Source of the DNA: an uncultured Hungatella sp.
GTDB lineage: Bacteria > Bacillota > Clostridia > Lachnospirales > Lachnospiraceae
Length of the DNA: 50,381 nt
Reading direction: 5' to 3'
Assembly: GCA_910588505.1 (NCBI GenBank)
Contig: CAJUPQ010000018.1
Coordinates: 1-50,381, forward strand
Every line of letters begins with the position of its first letter. Position 1 is the stretch's first letter. Made by a program: the position numbers and the translations under genes. The notes beneath the pieces are model-generated. The model did no database searches and had not been told where the DNA came from. It worked only from the letters and a program-made list of their open reading frames with translations. Shown piece after piece: positions 24,308 through 32,018 of the stretch.

Positions 24308-24349
24308 AAAAGTCTGTAAATTTCCAATATGGGATTTACAGGCTTTTTT
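24308..24349 (+). terminator. Intrinsic terminator, same cassette as at 9932
   Basis: GTCTGTAAAT (24312-24321) pairs with ATTTACAGGC (24334-24343), followed by TTTTTT. Apart from the loop it is nearly identical to the hairpin at 9932-9977, and it lies between the divergent toxin-antitoxin and PTS units. Confidence 0.75.
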
Positions 24350-24350
24350 G

Positions 24351-24380
24351 TATAATTTCACTAATAAAAGTGAAATTATA
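24351..24380 (+). promoter_or_regulatory. Inverted repeat upstream of the PTS promoter
   Basis: TATAATTTCACT and AGTGAAATTATA are perfect 12-base arms around a 6-base loop (AATAAA). The site ends 4 bp before the -35 of the promoter at 24385, the usual place for an activator. The BglG/Mga-type regulator encoded at 28001 is the obvious candidate to bind it. Confidence 0.7.
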
Positions 24381-24384
24381 CACA

Positions 24385-24413
24385 TTGAAAATAGAATTTA
24401 TGAAAATTATAAT
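24385..24413 (+). promoter_or_regulatory. Sigma-A promoter of the PTS operon
   Basis: TTGAAA (24385-24390), a spacer of 17 bp and a perfect TATAAT (24408-24413) are followed about 45 bp later by AAGGAGG and the first PTS gene. Confidence 0.78.
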
Positions 24414-24471
24414 AAAAATATCTTATAAGAACTTTAAATTTGCGCAAAGAAAAAGAAGGAGGTACACATGG

Positions 24472-24903
24472 ATGGATAAAAAAGTAGCTTTGCTGCTCAT
24501 GAGTCATGGTGATTTTGCGGCAGAACTGATGCGGAGTTTGGAGTTTGTCATCGGAAAGCAAGATAACTATGAAACACTAGGGGTTCACTTGGATGACCAG
24601 GTGGATGATCTGCAAAGACAGATGTACGCAAAGATCGACAGCCTGGATACAGAAAAGGGTCTTGTAGTGTTCACAGATATTGTAGGCGGAACGCCTATGA
24701 ACCTTGCCGGACATTTACTGGAACGTGAACATATACTGATATGTTCCGGCATGAATCTGCCTATGGTGCTGGAATGTTCCTTTAACAGAGACAAAACCAT
24801 ACAAGAACTTGAGGAATTAATAAAAGCTGCATATCAATCAGGAATGGTTATGAGAACCAGCGCCGAATTTACGGAGGAGGATGAAGATGATTTGCTTTTG
24901 TAG
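24472..24903 (+). CDS. PTS mannose-family EIIA component
   Basis: The roughly 143-aa protein is a PTS IIA of the mannose/fructose/sorbose family, which passes phosphate from HPr to IIB. The phosphorylated histidine is His12 in LLLMSHGDFA. VVFTDIVGGTPMNLA is the second signature and ICSGMNLPM the third. The start is set at 24472, since AAGGAGG (24456-24462) is correctly spaced and an upstream ATG in another frame stops at once. The 3' end overlaps the IIB gene. Confidence 0.92.
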   Translation: MDKKVALLLMSHGDFAAELMRSLEFVIGKQDNYETLGVHLDDQVDDLQRQMYAKIDSLDTEKGLVVFTDIVGGTPMNLAGHLLEREHILICSGMNLPMVLECSFNRDKTIQELEELIKAAYQSGMVMRTSAEFTEEDEDDLLL

Positions 24904-25354
24904 AATTGATGACCGTTTAATCCATGGGCAGGTTGTAACAACCTGGGTGAATATTAAGAAAATCGAACAGATAATTGTGGTAAATGACAAGGTGGCAGAA
25001 GACAAAATTCAGAAGAATATCCTGAATATGGCGGCGCCCCAGGGAGTGAAAGTGCATACGTTCGGAGTAGAAAAATTTGCAGACGTCTATAAAACAACGC
25101 CCATTAAAAAAAGGACCATGCTGCTTTTTACTAACAGCATTGATGTAGACAGAGTGGTTGAATTGGGAGTGGATATCAAAGAACTAAACATTGGCGGAAT
25201 GAGATATCAGGAAGGAAGAAAGCAGCTTACAAAAGCATTATCTGTCACGCCGGAAGAGGAAAAAGCATTTCACAGCTTAATGGATAAGGGCGTGGATATT
25301 ACGATTCAGATGGTTCCCAATGATGAGGCAAAGAACATGCGGGAGGTAATGTAA
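24887..25354 (+). CDS. PTS mannose-family EIIB component
   Basis: The 155-aa PTS IIB (PTSIIB_sorb) has its phosphoacceptor at His13 in CRIDDRLIHGQVVTTW. Further family blocks are IIVVNDKVAEDKIQ, LNIGGMRYQEGR and IQMVPNDEAKN. GGAGGAGG lies 6 bp before ATG 24887; the ATG at 24881 is less likely. The gene overlaps IIA, which fits a tightly coupled operon. Confidence 0.92.
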   Translation: MICFCRIDDRLIHGQVVTTWVNIKKIEQIIVVNDKVAEDKIQKNILNMAAPQGVKVHTFGVEKFADVYKTTPIKKRTMLLFTNSIDVDRVVELGVDIKELNIGGMRYQEGRKQLTKALSVTPEEEKAFHSLMDKGVDITIQMVPNDEAKNMREVM

Positions 25355-25355
25355 T

Positions 25356-26120
25356 ATGATAACAGCATTACTGGTTGCAATATGGGCAGGAATATGTGCG
25401 ATTGATGATATTGGAACACAGATGTTAAGACGGCCGCTACTGATTGCGCCCATTGTAGGACTGATTATGGGAGATTTGGAAGCAGGGCTGTACATTGGGG
25501 CAACCCTGGAGGTTATGTGGATGGGCGTCGGAAATGTGGGAGCCTATTCCGCCCCGGATATCATATCCGGAACCTGTATCGGTACGGCATTGGGAATCGC
25601 TTCCGGCGGGACAGAAGTTGCCGTTGCCCTGGCAGTTCCCACATCTCTGCTGGCTCAGCAGCTTTTGATTCTTTACCGTTCAGGAATTGTGGCTTTAAAT
25701 CCGATTGCCGAAAGAATGGCAGAAACAGGAGATTTTAAGAAAATCTTCCGCATTAACTTTATTCCGATGGCGATCGCGTTTTTAATTCGCGCGGTTCCCA
25801 CCTTTATCGCCATTTATTTCGGAGCAACGGTTATTGACACGATTGTGGCAGCGCTTCCAGCTAATATTATGGGAGGACTGAATGTTGCGGGGAAAATCAT
25901 TCCCGCCGTAGGAATCGGCCTCTTAATGCTGATGATGATAAAAAAGGCGGATTTATGGGTTTTCCTGATTGCCGGTTTTGCTCTTGCCGTGTACCTTAAC
26001 TTGTCCGTATTGGCCATAACCTTGATTTCCCTGCCTCTGGCATTCCTTTATGATCTGGCGTCCCAGAGTAAAGCAGTATCAAATTCTATGGATGATGAGG
26101 AAGGAGAGTTGGATTTATAA
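25356..26120 (+). CDS. PTS mannose-family EIIC permease
   Basis: The 254-aa integral membrane protein has about seven hydrophobic segments. Family signs are GICAIDDIGTQML near the N-terminus, LIMGDLEAGLYIGATLEVMW, and GGLNVAGKIIPAVGIGLL in the C-terminal half. Together with IID it forms the sugar channel. Its start follows the IIB stop by one base, and its stop overlaps the IID start. The acidic C-terminal tail (DDEEGELDL) is cytoplasmic by family topology. Confidence 0.92.
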   Translation: MITALLVAIWAGICAIDDIGTQMLRRPLLIAPIVGLIMGDLEAGLYIGATLEVMWMGVGNVGAYSAPDIISGTCIGTALGIASGGTEVAVALAVPTSLLAQQLLILYRSGIVALNPIAERMAETGDFKKIFRINFIPMAIAFLIRAVPTFIAIYFGATVIDTIVAALPANIMGGLNVAGKIIPAVGIGLLMLMMIKKADLWVFLIAGFALAVYLNLSVLAITLISLPLAFLYDLASQSKAVSNSMDDEEGELDL

Positions 26121-26926
26121 TGGAAAACAATAAAATTACGAAAAAAGATTTAAACCGGGTATTTTGGCGGATGCAGCTTTTAAATGTCACCAACAATTAT
26201 GAATCCATGCAGGCCATAGGATTTCTCTCCAGCTTTGTGCCGATTCTGGAACGGCTGTATGGGGATAAGCCCAAAGAGCAGAAAGTGGAGGCAATGAAGC
26301 GCCATCTGAAATTCTTTAACAGCCATGTAAATTCAGATGCTTTGATTCTTGGCGTAGCCGCGGCAGTGGAGGAATCCACAACAGAGGAAGAAAAAGAAAC
26401 CGTTGTGTCTGTAAAAACAGGTTTGATGGGCCCCCTTGCGGGAATCGGAGACAGTGTATTAAAGTTCACATGGCTGCCTATATGCGGAAGTATTGGGGCT
26501 TCCCTGGCTCTGTCCGGCAACTTTTTAGGCCCCATACTGATGTTTTTGCTGTACAACATTGTAAATGTCTCCTCAAAATATTATGGAATACATATGGGCT
26601 ATGAAAAAGGGATTTCTCTTATCAATGGTTCAGAAACCAATATCCTGCAAAGGCTTACCAATATGGCTAATATTGTAGGGCTCATGGTGGTAGGCGGATT
26701 GATCGCCAGCAGCGTTAAGATGAAAGTGGCCCTGGAGTTTGGAGCAGGAGAAAATGTGATTCTGCTGCAGGACCTTTTTGATAAAGTAATGCCCGGTCTC
26801 CTTAGCCTTCTGGTAACAGTGGCGGTTTACTTTATACTGAAAAAGACCAACGGAAAACATGCTCCGTTGTTGATACTTGGAACCATGATCGTGTGCATAC
26901 TTTTAGTGACAATAGGAGTCTTATAA
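26120..26926 (+). CDS. PTS mannose-family EIID permease
   Basis: The 268-aa IID subunit has ITKKDLNRVFWRMQLLNVTN, the typical opening with FWR near residue 17, then KTGLMGPLAGIGDSV (the conserved GP.AGIGDS), and three to four membrane helices at the C-terminus. It overlaps IIC by one base (TAATG). The sugar specificity cannot be read; mannose, sorbose, N-acetylgalactosamine and fructosamine systems share this layout. Confidence 0.92.
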   Translation: MENNKITKKDLNRVFWRMQLLNVTNNYESMQAIGFLSSFVPILERLYGDKPKEQKVEAMKRHLKFFNSHVNSDALILGVAAAVEESTTEEEKETVVSVKTGLMGPLAGIGDSVLKFTWLPICGSIGASLALSGNFLGPILMFLLYNIVNVSSKYYGIHMGYEKGISLINGSETNILQRLTNMANIVGLMVVGGLIASSVKMKVALEFGAGENVILLQDLFDKVMPGLLSLLVTVAVYFILKKTNGKHAPLLILGTMIVCILLVTIGVL

Positions 26927-27976
26927 ATGATGGATAATAGCAGATGTGTCAAAAATATTGGTCCGCTGCGCTATCAATTCCTGCTTCCCCATACAGCCGG
27001 CGTGAAAAAAGAGATTTATCTTTTGGATTCACCAAAATGCAGTCACCAGGCTGACAGGATGCTCACTACAACAGCAGAGGAATTTGAGGTGAAAATTCCG
27101 GATATTTCATATCGTCCATTTTTTGGCGCAGCTATAGGGCAGCAGTATGTGATTATGGCAGAGCGAAATCTTCCTGTGGAGGGGATGAACAATTTTCGGG
27201 ATATGGGCGGCTATGGGACAAAAGATGGATACCATGTAAAATGGGGAAAGCTTTATCGCTCAGATCATATCTATAATGCAACAGAAGAGGGGATTAAGTA
27301 TCTGAAAGGGCTGGGGATTCGCACCATAATTGATTACCGAAGCCCTGATGAACGGGGAAAGTATCCAAACAAAACGATTTCGCCGGATGTCAGAACCTAT
27401 TGTTTAGACCCAAGCGCTCACACGGCTGAACTGGCGGCGCAATTTACTTCCTCAAAAGACAGCGAAGATGAGAATCTGGTAAACAAGATCATTTCCCAGA
27501 AGGAAAATGGTTCCCTGGTAAACCGTTATGACATTGTAATGGAACAGTATCATAATTTTGCCTGCAAGAAAGAGTGTAAAGAGTGCTTTGGGAAGATGCT
27601 GAAAATTGCTGCTGATTCAAAGTCATCTGCCATTGTACAGCACTGCCGGGGTGGGAAAGACAGAACAGGGTTTGGCAGTATGCTTCTTTTGGGACTTTTA
27701 GGGGTGGAAAAGGAAGATTTGATTGAAGATTATATGCTCACCCACTATAACCGGGTCAAGAGAAATCAGGTCAAAATGGATATATACAAAAAATTCACAG
27801 ATGACCCGGTAGTGCTGGATTATCTGTACTCATTGATTGATACAAAAGCGGAATTTATTGGAGCTTCCTATGATGCCATCATGAATGCCTATGGTTCTTT
27901 TGAGGAATATGTGCAGAAAGAACTTGACATTACCAGTGAAGATGTGGTGCAATTAAGAAAGAATTACTTAGAGTAA
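26927..27976 (+). CDS. Tyrosine-protein phosphatase (Y_phosphatase3 type) in the PTS operon
   Basis: The 349-aa protein has NNFRDMGGYGTKDG, the N-terminal signature of Y_phosphatase3/LipA-like phosphatases, RSDHIYNAT and IDYRSPDERGKYPN, and the catalytic P-loop HCRGGKDRTG near residue 240 (Cys-x5-Arg, with the Asp-Arg-Thr of the family). The first 80 residues form an extra N-terminal domain. It starts directly after the IID stop with AGGAG upstream. Such enzymes dephosphorylate phosphotyrosine or phosphoinositides. In this operon it might act on a phosphorylated sugar or on a regulator, which is inference. Confidence 0.87.
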   Translation: MMDNSRCVKNIGPLRYQFLLPHTAGVKKEIYLLDSPKCSHQADRMLTTTAEEFEVKIPDISYRPFFGAAIGQQYVIMAERNLPVEGMNNFRDMGGYGTKDGYHVKWGKLYRSDHIYNATEEGIKYLKGLGIRTIIDYRSPDERGKYPNKTISPDVRTYCLDPSAHTAELAAQFTSSKDSEDENLVNKIISQKENGSLVNRYDIVMEQYHNFACKKECKECFGKMLKIAADSKSSAIVQHCRGGKDRTGFGSMLLLGLLGVEKEDLIEDYMLTHYNRVKRNQVKMDIYKKFTDDPVVLDYLYSLIDTKAEFIGASYDAIMNAYGSFEEYVQKELDITSEDVVQLRKNYLE

Positions 27977-28000
27977 AGGAAGAAACAGGAGGGACAATGT

Positions 28001-29947
28001 ATGCAGCGGGAATTGGCAAAAGGTCTGTTTTTTTTGGAGAATATATCCCGTCATAAAGCATTGTTCCTCCTGCTTCTTCGCAGCGATGATTTTATAACAA
28101 GCGATGAATTGGCTGATAAACTGTCAGTCACATCAAGAACGATTAAAAGCGATATAAAGAGCATTTCAAGGAATCTGGAAGAAACGGCGGCCGGAATCCG
28201 TATTGATGCCAAAAGGTCAAAAGGGGTTCGGGTGGTATTTGAAAGCGAGGCTTTAAAGAATGCCACAAAAGAATATTTTAAAATATATCAGGTAAACAAC
28301 ATCGGAACGGATTTTGAAAAGAGGGTAACTTATATTGTCAGGCGCCTTTTGTCGGCCAGACAGCCTGTCCGGGTTGAGAAACTGCAGGAAGAACTCTATG
28401 TGAATACATCAAATTATATCCAGCAGGAAATACAGGCAGTACGTGTAATTTTAAGAAAATACAATCTGTCCCTGCAGATGATATCCAAATATGGTTTTTG
28501 TGTGCAGGGAGATTATTTTAACAAGCTGCTGTGCATTGTAAAAATGTATCATTATTTTTCAGATACGGAAGTACAGGAATTTGATGTTGCTCCTTTTTTT
28601 CAGATGTTTATTCCTAAATTTGGAACCAGGGAACAGATAAAAACGATTGTCTGTCAGTGCCTGTCAGCGACGAGAATCGTTTTTTCGGACATTGCATTGG
28701 AAAAATTCATGATTTTTTATATTTTGCTGTGCAATAAACAGATAACAGAAAGCCATAAATCCCGGACGATACAGATGATGGACTTTGACTACAGGATTAC
28801 AGATGAGTATGGGCTGGTTTTGTCAATTGATAAAAAAATGAAGGAAAGTTTTCCCGGGTATGAAAGCGGTAATCAGGTATTCATTGAGTTTATGACATAT
28901 ATGGCAGTAATGAATACGGATTTATATCGCTTTAAAGATTGTACGGAAGAAAAATACGGAAGTCTTATTCCCCTTTCCAGGGAAATCTGCGGATTGGTCA
29001 TATCTGAATTTGAAAGTGTATTCAAGGTGCAAATGATCAGTGACACAGTGAAAAAAGATTTAGTAAAGGTTATGATTCCGATTTCCATGAAGATAAAGCT
29101 TGGAATCAGCGATGATCTAGATCTGTTTTTTTATAACCAGCAGAGCAACAAGCCTATTATCACTGGTTTTATTGATATGGTCTCATCGGTTTTGAAAGAG
29201 TTTTTTCAATACGAGGTATCAGTCCGTGAGAGAAATCTGATTCTGAATGTTCTGTATGAGTTTATAAACGGAATCGAGCTAAGCCATAAGAAGTTAAAGA
29301 TTGCTTTGATTGCGATCAATGGGCGTCTTTCCACTCAGCAGTTGAAGTTTTGTATGAGAAAAGGCTATGCTTCCTTTATTGAAAAAATTGATACAAAGGT
29401 TCTCTATGAACTGGAACGGCAAAATGACTGGGATTACGATTATTATTTTTGTCCGGCTTATGGTAAAAATATGGATATTCCTTACAAACCGGTTTATTTT
29501 TTTGAGGAAGGCATAACGGAAGAAGAATATGAGAGAAAACTGGATATGATTTTTGTCAGCGCTTACAACTATGACGGCTTACTTCCGTCCCTGCATTATA
29601 TTCAGATCGAAGATATTTATAAAATCCAGGCCTTTCCTATAGAGAAATTTTTGAATAGAAGCGCGGTTTATATGGATACCTTAATAGGAAAAAATCATAC
29701 CATTGCGCTGTATGTATGTTTTGATTCCAATGAAGAGTCCATAGATGTGTTTTATTTTGATAATGAAGGAATGGATACCAATGGAATTACACAGTATGTC
29801 TGTATGAATCTCAATGTTCACGGAAACAGTCAAAAGTTTAAGATGATTCTGGATTTTATATCGAAACTGGCAGATAAACCAGAACGGTTAAGCCAGTATT
29901 GCAGAGAACAGGAAACAAGCATCAGCAGATTTTTTCAGAGATTTTAG
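28001..29947 (+). CDS. BglG/MtlR/Mga-type transcriptional regulator
   Basis: The 648-aa protein opens with an HTH_11/Mga winged helix (ITSDELADKLSVTSRTIKSD, residues 33-52), then a second one (VEKLQEELYVNTSNYIQQEI). Two long helical regions follow where PTS regulation domains would lie, and an EIIB-like alpha/beta part begins at KLKIALIAINGRL. At the expected second-PRD position the sequence reads VKVMIPISMKIKLG, without the conserved histidine. It follows the phosphatase gene by 24 bp and closes the PTS operon. It probably activates the operon through the inverted repeat at 24351. Confidence 0.8.
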   Translation: MQRELAKGLFFLENISRHKALFLLLLRSDDFITSDELADKLSVTSRTIKSDIKSISRNLEETAAGIRIDAKRSKGVRVVFESEALKNATKEYFKIYQVNNIGTDFEKRVTYIVRRLLSARQPVRVEKLQEELYVNTSNYIQQEIQAVRVILRKYNLSLQMISKYGFCVQGDYFNKLLCIVKMYHYFSDTEVQEFDVAPFFQMFIPKFGTREQIKTIVCQCLSATRIVFSDIALEKFMIFYILLCNKQITESHKSRTIQMMDFDYRITDEYGLVLSIDKKMKESFPGYESGNQVFIEFMTYMAVMNTDLYRFKDCTEEKYGSLIPLSREICGLVISEFESVFKVQMISDTVKKDLVKVMIPISMKIKLGISDDLDLFFYNQQSNKPIITGFIDMVSSVLKEFFQYEVSVRERNLILNVLYEFINGIELSHKKLKIALIAINGRLSTQQLKFCMRKGYASFIEKIDTKVLYELERQNDWDYDYYFCPAYGKNMDIPYKPVYFFEEGITEEEYERKLDMIFVSAYNYDGLLPSLHYIQIEDIYKIQAFPIEKFLNRSAVYMDTLIGKNHTIALYVCFDSNEESIDVFYFDNEGMDTNGITQYVCMNLNVHGNSQKFKMILDFISKLADKPERLSQYCREQETSISRFFQRF

Positions 29948-29957
29948 GAGGGATGAA

Positions 29958-31133
29958 ATGAAATTTAGAAAGAGAATCATTAGTATTGGATTTGCGGCAG
30001 TTATGGCAATAAATACAGTTATACCTGCTTTTGCAGGGCAAAATGATGGAACAAATCAAAATACTTTTCCGATCACATTGACAGACACACATGTTGATTA
30101 TACGGAAACGGTTGGGTTTGATTTTTCGGAGGTATTGCCTATGCCTGAGGCAAAAGAGGATGGGCGGGGAGAACCTCTGGAAAAACTGGTATCAGACTAT
30201 GGTGATTCTTATATAAATGATCCTTATTTGGCTAATGAGGTAATTAATTTCAGGAGATGGGAATGGGGGGCAATGTATCAATCCTTAAATCAGAAAGCAT
30301 TGGCCACACCTGATTATTTAGATACATACCGGCTGCAAGCAGAAGCCTACTTTGTAAATAAGAATTATTTAGAGGCGCTGTCTCAATTAGACCAGATATT
30401 ACGCAGAAATCCTTTAGATGTACACGCCTTATCATTATCTATCGTTGCTTGTAAAGCTACCAGCTACAAAACTCAGACAAGTATGCGTTTACAGGCACTG
30501 AAATTAGTATCACAAGAGGCATATCAAGATGTTTTGGACTTATTGAGTCTTGCTGATTCCAATAATGCCAATAAAGTAAGTTATGGTTCGGAGCAGTTGA
30601 CAGATATGATTCCGGATGTTATTGCTGTGTTTGGTCAGTCTCCCAATATGGATGGAACGCCATCGGAAGGACTTTTAAGCAGACTTGAGAAAACAAAGGA
30701 AATGGCAGAAAGATATCCAGATGTTAAAATTGTTTTAAGTGGAGGCCCTGTAAAAACGCAGTATACAGAGGCAAGCGTTATGAAAAAGTGGCTTGTGGAA
30801 AATGGGATTGATGAAGAACGGTTCATTTTAGATGAAATGGCGCGTGACACTCCAGGGAATGCTATTGGAATGGTAGAGGCATTTAAAGAGTTGGACGCAC
30901 ACAATATCTTAGTGATAGGAACAATTCTTCATTTGCCAAGAGCAGTGACAGTTTTGAAAGCATATGGAAATGCGAATGGATACGAGATGGTTATCGACTG
31001 TGCAGGTGGAGGCGAACAGCCAACCAAAAAGCAGAAAGAAACAGAAAGGCTGTATACATATGTAAATGTGCTTAGGGCAGGTTATAAATATACAAAGGAA
31101 GATAAATGTATGATACCCAAAGGTAGCCAGTGA
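29958..31133 (+). CDS. Secreted DUF218 (YdcF/SanA-like) protein with TPR
   Basis: The 391-aa protein has a signal peptide (MKFRKRII, hydrophobic core, VIPAFAG near residue 27). The next 170 residues include a TPR-like pair (YRLQAEAYFVNKNYLEALSQ, QILRRNPLDVHALSLS). The C-terminal half is a DUF218 domain: VIAVFGQSPNMDGTPSEG, KIVLSGGPVKTQYTEA, ARDTPGNAIGMVEAF and ILVIGTILHLPRA. In E. coli the DUF218 proteins SanA and ElyC affect the cell envelope. The gene lies 11 bp after the regulator with its own AGGAGGG site. A direct link to sugar uptake is not evident. Confidence 0.85.
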   Translation: MKFRKRIISIGFAAVMAINTVIPAFAGQNDGTNQNTFPITLTDTHVDYTETVGFDFSEVLPMPEAKEDGRGEPLEKLVSDYGDSYINDPYLANEVINFRRWEWGAMYQSLNQKALATPDYLDTYRLQAEAYFVNKNYLEALSQLDQILRRNPLDVHALSLSIVACKATSYKTQTSMRLQALKLVSQEAYQDVLDLLSLADSNNANKVSYGSEQLTDMIPDVIAVFGQSPNMDGTPSEGLLSRLEKTKEMAERYPDVKIVLSGGPVKTQYTEASVMKKWLVENGIDEERFILDEMARDTPGNAIGMVEAFKELDAHNILVIGTILHLPRAVTVLKAYGNANGYEMVIDCAGGGEQPTKKQKETERLYTYVNVLRAGYKYTKEDKCMIPKGSQ

Positions 31134-31201
31134 CCTGTTAGATAAAGTTGAAAACGCTATACTAAACAGCAAATTATTGTCTAAGTTCGGAGAAGAAAAT
31201 A

Positions 31202-31350
31202 ATGCTGAAAATCATATTTGGAGAAGTGGAACATGGGGGGTTATCATCCCCCTACGTATTTTGATAATCGATATGAGGACCAGTGGATTACCCACCCTCT
31301 GACAGTTGAGATGATCAGGGATAATTGCGCAAAGTGGATTGCTAGGCTGG
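31202..31350 (+). pseudogene. DUF4869 gene relic (second copy)
   Basis: The sequence from about 31159 matches the intact DUF4869 locus at 36559 at almost every base, including the upstream region and start codon. It has an extra G after ATGGGG that shifts the frame. A 153-bp stretch present in the intact gene is missing at the junction GGGATA (31318-31323). Both ends of that stretch in the intact copy carry GGGATA (36719 and 36872), so the loss is a clean deletion between 6-bp direct repeats. Homology ends near 31348, where an Rpn-type relic begins. Confidence 0.8.
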
Positions 31351-31713
31351 GGAAACATCCCTATCGTCCAGGCAAAAGAACTTCGCATGGACAATTTGTT
31401 TGAGTTGGAAGACGGCAGTGTAGCTATCCTGGACTATGAGAGTGACGAAGAGACAAAGCAATATATTAAGGAGGTGTTGGGAATGACGCAGATTGGAAGG
31501 ATGCTCATGGATGAAGGCAGGCAGAAGGGCAGAAAGGAAGGCAGAAAAGAGGGTAGAAAGGAAGGAAGAAAAGAAGACGATATTGAGAGGGCCAAAAAAA
31601 CTGCTTTGAATATGCTTAAACGTGGGGATTCACTTGCGGATGTAGCCGAGATTCTGGAACTTTCTCCAGACATCATTAAAGCCTGGAGTGAAGAAGCTTG
31701 TGCTTTGGTATAA
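31339..31713 (+). pseudogene. Rpn/PD-(D/E)XK nuclease-family relic with GRKE repeats
   Basis: The frame reads IPIVQAKELRMDNLFELED and SVAILDYESDEETKQYIKEVL, the start of the conserved core of Rpn-type proteins. It then jumps to their C-terminal tail (GRMLMDEG, four GRKE units at 31527-31576, and ALNMLKRGDSLADVAEILEL). Most of the middle is deleted. The four GRKE codon blocks form a 12-bp tandem repeat, a typical unstable feature of this family's tail. An internal fragment of another such gene occurs at 38065. It has no good start codon and is judged non-functional. Confidence 0.65.
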
Positions 31714-31769
31714 GTTTTTCAGATAAATATACTGCCCGTCGAAAGGCGGGCATATAATTGGCGATTCTC

Positions 31770-32018
31770 CTATTGAACACTCCGTCCTGCCAGTTTGGAA
31801 AAGGAACGGAATGCCTTATTCACAAAATCTTCGGGCAGTTCTGCAGGACTGCACCGCCAGCTTTCCGGCACATGGTCGAATAGCATGAGATAATGGAAAC
31901 GATAAAAATACACGCTCCACGCAGTTCTATCCTCATCACAGTATTCGGGTGCTTTGTTAAATGAGTTAAAACGAAGCGACGCGCTATATGTTCGGTTCAG
32001 AGGAACAACCCCCTCATA
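31770..32018 (-). pseudogene. Unrecognised protein fragment after the AAA-ATPase gene
   Basis: Directly after the TGA of the 32019 gene, the same frame stays open for 82 codons and ends at TAG 31770. It encodes a protein-like sequence rich in aromatic residues (TAWSVYFYRFHYLMLFDHVP, PAELPEDFVNKAFRSFSKLA). There is no start codon at its beginning, so it is either the remains of another gene or a lost extension of the ATPase. I do not recognise the family. It fills most of the gap between 31714 and 32019. Confidence 0.45.
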
